From Halieaceae bacterium UBA5085 (lineage in GTDB: Bacteria; Pseudomonadota; Gammaproteobacteria; Pseudomonadales; Halieaceae): 29,807 nt of DNA. The stretch is from positions 91,021 to 120,827 of the forward strand of contig DIAF01000047.1 of assembly GCA_002414665.1 (NCBI GenBank), in the 5' to 3' direction. Below the pieces are notes generated by a model. The model saw only the letters and a program-made list of their open reading frames with translations. It had not been told where the DNA came from and ran no database searches. Shown here piece after piece: positions 7,286 to 13,536 of this stretch; position 1 is the stretch's first letter, and every line of letters starts with the position of its first letter. Both the position numbers and the translations under genes were made by a program.

Positions 7286-8778
7286 GTCCAATCTCCGCTC
7301 AAGCTGGCAGGTTGTGCTGCGGCAAGTGCAGCATTTCTTCCCGCAACCCTGCCCAGCACAGACCCGCTGGTCAGACCAGCTCCACCGGCATATTTGACGT
7401 AGTAAAGATTTCCCACCAACTCGCCTGCCGCATACAGTCCAGGCAGGGCACATCCCCCTTCATCAAGAACGCATGCCTGTTCGTCAACGCGCAAGCCCCC
7501 GTAGGTAAACGTAATACCGCAGGTCACTGCATAAGCCACAAACGGCGGCTCCTGCAGGACCATGGCCCAGTTAGATTTGGGAATAGCAAGTCCCCGCGTG
7601 CAGCGGCCATCAAGCACCGTGGGATCGAAAGCGACCCGTGTATCGACAGCCGCGTTGTAGCGCCGAATCTCTTCGAGAAAACCGAGTGTATTTATGCCCT
7701 CAAGCTTTTCGGCAAGCTCTTCCAGACTACCAGCTTCAATCCGCGACGCGCCGCGCGTTCTATACTCGTCCGGGAGCAGGTGGATGGTTTGTTGATCAAA
7801 TACCTGCCAGGCCACGGCGCCCGGTTGCCGAAGGACCTCGCGACCCATGGTAGAGTAGGTGTAATTGCGGAAGTTGGCTCCTTCATCGACAAAGCGCTCG
7901 CCGTTGCTGTTGACCACGACTCCAAGGTGGAAATAATTTTTTTGCATGTTCAGCAGACTGAGATCACCTTCCATTGGCGCGTTCAAATCATAGAAAACCG
8001 CATGACAACCAGACCAGTTGCCATGGGCGGCAGCGCCCGCCTCTAGCGCCAGGTGAATCCCATCGCCAGTGTTGTAGCGGCAACCCCGAACCTTGGCCAG
8101 ATCCCAACCGGGACCGAGATACTGCGCGCGCCAGCGAAGGTTGGCATGGAAGCCTCCGGTGGCGATCACCACAGACGAGCTGCTAAAGCGCTTGCCATCA
8201 CAACAGATCACCGTCCAGCCCCCATCACTGCCGCGAAAGAGATCGACCGCCCCACTTTCGTGACGAATATCCACCCCCAGAGCTTCGGCTCGACTACACA
8301 AGGACTGCACCAGTCCCAGGCCACCCCCAGATGCTTCAATGGTCAGCCCCCCCCAAAACCTGAACCTACCATCGGTCTTCACTGCCTGGCGCCCATAGAT
8401 TGGAAGAAAGCGCACCCCTTGGGTGACCATCCACTGCAGCGTGGCAAGGCTGTCATAAGTAACCTTGTAGAGCACATCTGCATCCGCCCGATACTGGCTG
8501 AGCGCAGCCAGGTCATCGAAAAACTGGTCTGCTGGATAGCTCCCGAAATCGCTGACTTCTACCTCAGCGGGTGACAGATCAGGCATCAGGGTCTGCAGGT
8601 CTTGAACATCCTTGTAAGCGACGCGGAATGCCCCACCGGTATGCGCAGAATTCCCTCCCGTGTGTTCGGCAGGCGCCTTTTCCAGCAGTAGGACGCGCGC
8701 GCCACACTCAGCTGCGGAGATCGCCGCACAGAGACCGGCATTCCCCGCGCCAAGTACAATAACGTCTCGTTTATCCAT
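7282..8778 (-). CDS. TcuA-like FAD-dependent dehydrogenase (tricarballylate dehydrogenase family)
   Basis: This 498-residue flavoprotein is the first gene of the operon. It has GAGNAGLCAAI (residues about 10-20), the HTGGNSAHTGG flavin loop near 41, YNTGDGIHLALEAGA, NSNGERFVDEGANFRN, GITFTYGGLRVDE and LYAAGELVGNLYYVKYAGGAGLTSGSVLGR. The last segments are the pattern of TcuA, which oxidises tricarballylate to cis-aconitate, and of related soluble dehydrogenases. TcuB, the usual Fe-S/heme electron acceptor, is absent, while etfBA sits three genes downstream. The stop overlaps the racemase-like start. ATG 8778 is the first in-frame start and matches the family N-terminus (MDKRDVIVLG). A tricarboxylate or other carboxylic acid substrate is plausible but unproven. 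Confidence 0.82.
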   Translation of the reverse strand: MDKRDVIVLGAGNAGLCAAISAAECGARVLLLEKAPAEHTGGNSAHTGGAFRVAYKDVQDLQTLMPDLSPAEVEVSDFGSYPADQFFDDLAALSQYRADADVLYKVTYDSLATLQWMVTQGVRFLPIYGRQAVKTDGRFRFWGGLTIEASGGGLGLVQSLCSRAEALGVDIRHESGAVDLFRGSDGGWTVICCDGKRFSSSSVVIATGGFHANLRWRAQYLGPGWDLAKVRGCRYNTGDGIHLALEAGAAAHGNWSGCHAVFYDLNAPMEGDLSLLNMQKNYFHLGVVVNSNGERFVDEGANFRNYTYSTMGREVLRQPGAVAWQVFDQQTIHLLPDEYRTRGASRIEAGSLEELAEKLEGINTLGFLEEIRRYNAAVDTRVAFDPTVLDGRCTRGLAIPKSNWAMVLQEPPFVAYAVTCGITFTYGGLRVDEQACVLDEGGCALPGLYAAGELVGNLYYVKYAGGAGLTSGSVLGRVAGRNAALAAAQPASLSGDWT

Positions 8779-8849
8779 GATTTCCGTGTAGTAGCTGGCA
8801 ATGAGCCCGCATTATTGACGCTCCTGTGCGATGAAAAAACAGGTCATGG

Positions 8850-8948
8850 ATGAACAGACTATTCACGATTATCGCAAAGTATCCGGGCTCGGACCGGGCG
8901 CTTGCATCTCTGTTACAGACGCTTGAAGAATCAAGGACGGTCGACTAA
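8850..8948 (+). CDS. Possible small ORF or gene remnant, 32 aa
   Basis: A short plus-strand frame lies in the 277-base gap between the PrpD-family gene and the TcuA-like operon. It begins MNRLFTIIAKYPGS and ends EESRTVD. Composition is protein-like (amphipathic C-terminal helix), but there is no strong ribosome site and no recognised family. It overlaps the likely promoter region of the minus-strand operon, so it may be a chance frame or a relic of a lost regulator. Confidence 0.15.
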   Translation: MNRLFTIIAKYPGSDRALASLLQTLEESRTVD

Positions 8949-9055
8949 AGGCTCTGACCGTCAACCGTTCATCACGAGTTGATTCCGTTCCTGATGTATC
9001 AACATTCCAAGAGCTGGCAGCACGCGGATACGCACCGCCTGTCGTGAAATAAATG

Positions 9056-10423
9056 TCACTGACTGGCGAGCCTCAGACCATCAGTGATTTTTCCTTTTAG
9101 GAATAAATTCCAGCTGATGTTTGCGATTTCCCCGCGCCCCGCATATTCAAGGCACTCGCTGAATTTAATTTTAGCCCGTGATGAGTCGACCACCAGTGTC
9201 ATCGGGTTAAACCTGAACTGCATGACAGGTTGATTCCCATCAAGCAAAGTTAGGCCGGCGAGAGGGTGGCCTGGATTGTCTTGCAGCGAGTCATCGAGAA
9301 TAATCTTTCTGGCGAGTCGCAGCACTTTGGCGTCGCCAAGGCAGCCGGTGTTCAGGCTTAATAGCGTTGGCATCCCGTGGACAAGTGCAAATGCGGTCAT
9401 GAAAGGGATACTGTACTTTGCATCCTGAATTGTTGCGGGACATCGTCGCCCAGGCAGAGGCTTGCACAGGCGAGCCGCGGAACTATTGATTGAAATCTTA
9501 ATGTTTGCAGCTGGATATTCCTGCAAGACCTCGCGTGCCTGAAGCGCAACCTCCACATAGGGTTGCGAAAGACGACAACATGGCCATGGTTTCATATCAG
9601 TCTGCAAGCAGTGCCAATGGCCGAAGTCACAAAGCATTTTTTGCTTGTATGACGATGGCACCTTGTCCAGATAAATCTCGAAAAATCCGGCATCGCCTTC
9701 CAATACAGTGGTCGGCGTCGTCAAGCCAGAGAAAGCGAGAAGTGCTGCCTGCAAACCACATTGTGCGGCGAACGCGGGATAGATAGAACGGGCATTTGAT
9801 CCGGTTCCAAAGCCAGCCTCCTTGCCACCTGCGGCCTGCATGTAAGCAAGTCCGAGGCTATTGACTGTTTCCTCCCTTGAAAGTCCCAGCACGATTGACG
9901 CTGCCAACGCCGCCCCAAAATAACCAAAGAGTTGTGTCAGAAACCATCCAGAGCCGGACCCATCACCTTTCGGTGAAAACTGCACACCAAGCTTGCACAT
10001 CAGCTCGCTGCCCAACGAGACTGCATCAACGACCGTCTTGTCCCCGGCACCAACGAGGTCAGCTGCCGCTAAGGCAGCGGGCAATACTACAGCGGAGGGA
10101 TGAAGTCGGGCAAAATCATGTATGTCATCAAAATCAAGCAAATGGATAAGCGCTGAATTTACGAAAGCCGCAGTCGTTGAAGTTGTTTGTCCACCCCCCA
10201 ATATGCGACTGTTTCCTGTGCCCTGACTATCGAAAAATGGACCCTCCAGTATTGTCTTGGCCATTTCATGCGACCTTGCCGCAACGCCAATACCCACCGC
10301 ATCAGCAATGTGTAGCCGTGTTTTCTGAGTAACCATGGCAGGGATCCCCGAGCAATGCGTTGCAAAGATCTGGTCAACGAGCTTTTCAGTTAGAGATCGT
10401 TTTTTCTTTGGGTTGTTCGCCAT
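9056..10423 (-). CDS. MmgE/PrpD family protein
   Basis: The 455-residue protein belongs to the MmgE/PrpD family, which includes 2-methylcitrate dehydratase and cis-aconitate decarboxylase. It has LLDFDDIHDFARLHPSAV (residues about 95-112), the central helical repeats GLSREETVNSLGLA, and MKPWPCCRLSQPYVEVA, the family's conserved PxPCCRxxH-like segment with Ser in place of the usual Thr/Ser-His pair. Canonical PrpD is about 480 residues and is encoded beside prpC; neither holds here. The DNA looks more AT-rich than its neighbours and the start lacks a clear Shine-Dalgarno site, which may hint at transfer. Context places it upstream of the FAD dehydrogenase/ETF operon and in the same window as PrpB, so dehydration or hydration of a carboxylic acid is plausible. 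The actual reaction cannot be assigned. Confidence 0.8.
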   Translation of the reverse strand: MANNPKKKRSLTEKLVDQIFATHCSGIPAMVTQKTRLHIADAVGIGVAARSHEMAKTILEGPFFDSQGTGNSRILGGGQTTSTTAAFVNSALIHLLDFDDIHDFARLHPSAVVLPAALAAADLVGAGDKTVVDAVSLGSELMCKLGVQFSPKGDGSGSGWFLTQLFGYFGAALAASIVLGLSREETVNSLGLAYMQAAGGKEAGFGTGSNARSIYPAFAAQCGLQAALLAFSGLTTPTTVLEGDAGFFEIYLDKVPSSYKQKMLCDFGHWHCLQTDMKPWPCCRLSQPYVEVALQAREVLQEYPAANIKISINSSAARLCKPLPGRRCPATIQDAKYSIPFMTAFALVHGMPTLLSLNTGCLGDAKVLRLARKIILDDSLQDNPGHPLAGLTLLDGNQPVMQFRFNPMTLVVDSSRAKIKFSECLEYAGRGEIANISWNLFLKGKITDGLRLASQ

Positions 10424-10475
10424 TACACTTTCGGTCTGTCAATGATGTTAGATAATTAAAGGGTGTCCATATGCG

Positions 10476-10502
10476 ATTTTTGCGGGTACTTCCCGCGAAA
10501 AT
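10476..10502. repeat. Inverted repeat in PrpD-family gene leader
   Basis: The arms ATTTTTGCGGG and CCCGCGAAAAT flank a five-base TACTT loop, with one T/G mismatch. It lies 53 bases upstream of the PrpD-family start. Neither strand has a T-tract after the stem, so it is not an ordinary intrinsic terminator; a leader hairpin or operator is possible. Confidence 0.4.
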
Positions 10503-10515
10503 TTCCCTTCGATCA

Positions 10516-10532
10516 ATCGAATTCAATTCGAT
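10516..10532. promoter_or_regulatory. Operator-like palindrome upstream of PrpD-family gene
   Basis: ATCGAAT and ATTCGAT form perfect seven-base arms around TCA. The dyad sits between the end of the sulfatase gene and the start of the PrpD-family gene, in AT-rich DNA about 95 bases before the latter. A regulator-binding site is inferred from symmetry only. Confidence 0.35.
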
Positions 10533-10582
10533 CGCCCAGTTATTTCTCGTTTCGTCTGGCAAAGAGAATCTATTATTGAGCG

Positions 10583-12265
10583 CTATTCCAGATGCTTGAA
10601 TGCATCAGGTGTTACAACGCCATACCGTGTGACATACGTCTCCCAAAGCAGAAGCAAGTTGGCAACCCGATCAGGATAATCCGCTGCCAGATCGCGGGTC
10701 TCACCTCGATCAACAGAGAGATCGTACAATTGCCAGCGATAGGCTGTGCTTGGAAATGGCGGACCACTAGCGGGCAAAGCAGAGGACACCAGCTTCCAGT
10801 CTCCTGCTCGCACATAAGCTTGGCCAAACAATTCGCCTGCAAGGATTCTGTCCCGATTGACAGGTGAGGTTCCCAGCAATTGGGATGCCAGAGAACTGCC
10901 CGTGAAGGGCAGCGACGTGGTCACAACCGTTGGTGAAATTTTCACATTGGCTAGTTCAAGCAACGTTGGAGCAAGATCATCAACCCGGGTTACCTGTCGA
11001 AGCAGCGAACCGGGTGCCAAAAGTGTTTCCGGCAAGCGCATAATTGCGGGAGAGCTGATGCCACCCTCTGCGGTAGTACCCTTGACCAGTTTGAAAGGCG
11101 CTGCGCTAACCTCTGCCCAACGAAAGCCGTAGTTGACATTCGACCCACGCCGTCCAATGTTCTCCAGGCTATTGTCTTCCCTTGCTGTATTCGGTGAGTA
11201 TCCACGCGCATGGTCCTCTCCCGCAGCACCGTTGTCAGAGAAAAAAAGAATAATCGTGTCATCGTATTCCCCGATATCGCGCAAGTACTGCAACAACCTG
11301 CCAATACTCGTATCCAGACTGTCGACCATGGCCGCATAAACCGCCATTTTCTTCGTCTCAAGGTCTCGTTCCTCGTCGCTAAGGGCCTCCCAGAGCGGCG
11401 CCGCCTCATTCAAGACCGACAGTGCAACAGTGCTGTCAGGAAACAAGCCCAGCCTCTCTTGAGCTAACAGTCTCTCAGCCCGGATCGCGGCATATCCGGC
11501 CCGGTATCGATCTGAGTATTTATCGATAAGCTCGTCGGGCGCGTGCAAGGGCCAATGGGGCGCTGTGTACGCAGCATAGGCAAAAAACGGCTTCCCCGTT
11601 TCGATCCCGCTATCGATGTACTCGATCAGCTTCTGGGTGTAGAAGCTTGAAGAGTAAAAGTCATCGGGAACACCGACCGCCGCACCATCTTCACGATAGC
11701 TGACATTCTCCACGCGCAGTTTGCTGTCGGACCTCGGTTGGAAATGGGAAGCACCACCCTCCAGGAGTGCAAACGACCGAATAAAACCGCGAAGGTGAGG
11801 CCCTTGCTGTTGCTCGACTCCAAGATGCCATTTCCCACTCATGTAGGTGTTATAACCCCCGGCGCGAAATACCTCCGCCAGAGATAGCGCCCTGTGTGAA
11901 AGATACCCCTCATAGCCGGGGACCTTTCCCAGCGATGGCTTTAGTGACACAACTTCAGCCATGGTACCCAAGCCCGCCACATGAGGATCAGTTCCGGAAA
12001 GCAGCATTGCACGCGTGGGCGAACAGGTGGGTGCTGTGTAAAAATCTGTGAGACGGACTCCTTCTGCAGCAAGCGCATCAAGGTTCGGTGTGTCTATTTC
12101 ACCTCCAAATGCACCAAGATCGGAAAATCCCAGATCGTCCACCAGTATGATCAGCACATTGGGATGGTCTTCAGAGGCAGCTCCGACCGGCTCCATCGTT
12201 ATTAGCGCAAGGGCAAAAAGGACACAGATACGCAACTGTCTATCAGACCAAAGTGCTGGAACCAT
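10583..12265 (-). CDS. Secreted type I arylsulfatase
   Basis: This 560-residue sulfatase should hydrolyse sulfate esters, probably of phenols, in the periplasm. A signal peptide covers roughly residues 1-30 (hydrophobic VLFALALITM, then VGAA). Metal ligands D43-D44 precede the sulfatase signature CSPTR at residues 81-85, in which C81 becomes formylglycine. GKWHLG and FFSDNGAAGEDH add further active-site residues. The stretch around the signature closely resembles Pseudomonas aeruginosa arylsulfatase (PTCSPTR, then GTDPHVAGLGTMAE), as does the length. Maturation needs a formylglycine-generating enzyme, which is not in this window. An AGGTGG-like ribosome site precedes ATG 12265. The gene is divergent from the paraoxonase-like gene, so sulfatase and esterase/lactonase may act on one imported compound. 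Confidence 0.9.
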   Translation of the reverse strand: MVPALWSDRQLRICVLFALALITMEPVGAASEDHPNVLIILVDDLGFSDLGAFGGEIDTPNLDALAAEGVRLTDFYTAPTCSPTRAMLLSGTDPHVAGLGTMAEVVSLKPSLGKVPGYEGYLSHRALSLAEVFRAGGYNTYMSGKWHLGVEQQQGPHLRGFIRSFALLEGGASHFQPRSDSKLRVENVSYREDGAAVGVPDDFYSSSFYTQKLIEYIDSGIETGKPFFAYAAYTAPHWPLHAPDELIDKYSDRYRAGYAAIRAERLLAQERLGLFPDSTVALSVLNEAAPLWEALSDEERDLETKKMAVYAAMVDSLDTSIGRLLQYLRDIGEYDDTIILFFSDNGAAGEDHARGYSPNTAREDNSLENIGRRGSNVNYGFRWAEVSAAPFKLVKGTTAEGGISSPAIMRLPETLLAPGSLLRQVTRVDDLAPTLLELANVKISPTVVTTSLPFTGSSLASQLLGTSPVNRDRILAGELFGQAYVRAGDWKLVSSALPASGPPFPSTAYRWQLYDLSVDRGETRDLAADYPDRVANLLLLWETYVTRYGVVTPDAFKHLE

Positions 12266-12378
12266 ATCCCACCTTCTTCTCTTAGATTGGTCTGAACACT
12301 ACCACTCACGGTCACGACTGCCGGCTGTAATAAATGAAAAGGCCTTTTGCCTCGAAAGCTACCCAATTTCTGTAGCAC

Positions 12379-12387
12379 TGATATAAG
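12379..12387 (+). promoter_or_regulatory. Extended -10 promoter for paraoxonase-like gene
   Basis: TGATATAAG fits the extended -10 pattern TGnTATAAT with one mismatch. It lies about 60 bases before the proposed TTG start at 12449. No good -35 hexamer is visible at standard spacing, which is usual for extended -10 promoters. Confidence 0.35.
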
Positions 12388-12448
12388 AGCCAGAGCGAGC
12401 ACCCGCAACAGCATCAATAAACCGGAAGAACACCCTAAGGAGATCACA

Positions 12449-13483
12449 TTGAAGAAACTAATGAGCTTGCACGTAGTAGCCCTGAGCCTGAGCATGAACG
12501 TGCAAGGAATCGCAGGGCCAGATACCGAAACCACATTATTGCCGGTACCCGCACTCCCTGAGGATATCGTGGTACTCAACGGCTCGCCGTGGTTGTTAAT
12601 CAGCGCAATGGCACCGCAAGGTGTCGGCCAGAGCGGGCTGTATGCACTCCATGCTGAGTCCGGGGCCGTCATAGGCTTACTTCCCGCGGCAATAGACCAC
12701 GATCCAAATACCTATCCTGAGTGCTCTGCCGAACCTGTCAGCATGTTTCCCCATGGTATCAACTTGCGCACGAGCGACGGCGGGCTCGAATTACTGGTAG
12801 TTAATCATGGAGATCGGGAAGCCATTGAGGTTTTCGGCATTGATTACACCGAGCAGCCCAGCCTTACTTGGCGTGGCTGCGTACATCTACCCGATTCTGT
12901 ATTTGCTAACGGTGTTACGCCGATGCCTGACCGAAAAATCGCCGTTACGAACTTCTTCGACCCGTCGAGGCAGACGGCAGAGCAAGAGATGCTGAATGGT
13001 GACATCAGTGGTGACGTACTGCTTTGGGAGGCAAACACAGGCTGGCAGTCACTAGACGGCACAGCACTGGCCGCCCCCAATGGTATCGTCGCATCGGATG
13101 ACGGCAACGTTCTCTATGTTGCCTCTTGGACAAGCAGCAGAGTCTATCGCTTTACCCACAATCAAGACGCAGGAAATTGGCTGGCGACCTCTGTGGAACT
13201 GCCGTTCTTGCCAGACAATCTCCGCTGGGACACTGACGGCTTTGTTCTGGTGACGGGGCAAGCATCCACACCGAATGACGTTGCCAGCTGTGCGCATAAA
13301 GCTGAAGGCTGTTCTCGTGGAGTGACAGTTGCACGGCTACATCCAGACTCACTTGCGGTAGAGACACGGTTCGATGGCAGTGACCTGGAACTGGGCGATG
13401 CGACAGTCGCTGTGGATCGTCAGGGCATACTCTTCATTGGCAACCTGCAGCGGCAGGCGGTATTAAAGGTTGGAAATCCCTGA
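12449..13483 (+). CDS. Periplasmic paraoxonase/arylesterase-like beta-propeller
   Basis: The 344-residue protein resembles serum paraoxonase and SMP-30-type six-bladed propellers, which are calcium-dependent lactonases and arylesterases. Motifs match PON1 in order: FPHGI with H102, LLVVNH with H120, FANGV with N154, APNGI with N211, and PDNLRWD with D256-N257. By eye these correspond to the PON1 His dyad (H115, H134) and calcium ligands (N168, N224, D269, N270). I start at TTG 12449 because AAGGAG lies about seven bases upstream and the product then opens with a signal peptide (MKKLMSLHVVALSLSMNVQGIAG). Later ATG codons would lose the basic N-region. Two cysteines (C281, C288) may form a disulfide. 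It is divergent from the arylsulfatase, suggesting a periplasmic ester- or lactone-cleaving step. Confidence 0.78.
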   Translation: MKKLMSLHVVALSLSMNVQGIAGPDTETTLLPVPALPEDIVVLNGSPWLLISAMAPQGVGQSGLYALHAESGAVIGLLPAAIDHDPNTYPECSAEPVSMFPHGINLRTSDGGLELLVVNHGDREAIEVFGIDYTEQPSLTWRGCVHLPDSVFANGVTPMPDRKIAVTNFFDPSRQTAEQEMLNGDISGDVLLWEANTGWQSLDGTALAAPNGIVASDDGNVLYVASWTSSRVYRFTHNQDAGNWLATSVELPFLPDNLRWDTDGFVLVTGQASTPNDVASCAHKAEGCSRGVTVARLHPDSLAVETRFDGSDLELGDATVAVDRQGILFIGNLQRQAVLKVGNP

Positions 13484-13486
13484 TAG

Positions 13487-13514
13487 AAAAAGGCGGACCC
13501 CTCGAGGGTCCGCC
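13487..13514 (-). terminator. Rho-independent terminator after TonB receptor gene
   Basis: A perfect nine-base stem (GGCGGACCC and GGGTCCGCC) with a five-base loop spans 13492-13514. On the minus strand it is followed by five T residues (13491-13487). It lies 22 bases past the stop of the TonB receptor gene, as expected for the end of that transcript. The plus strand has no T-tract, but the stem may also slow polymerase leaving the paraoxonase-like gene. Confidence 0.88.
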
Positions 13515-13536
13515 GAGTGAGAAGCCAGAACGCTGC

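Noticed and set aside
6455..7453. Longer version of the racemase-fold protein starting at 7453
   Set aside because: The extra 56 residues overlap the upstream dehydrogenase gene, are Cys/Arg rich and unlike the family; ATG 7285 in an ATGA overlap fits the operon pattern.
10476..10502. Intrinsic terminator for the sulfatase gene
   Set aside because: On the minus strand the stem is followed by A residues, not T residues.
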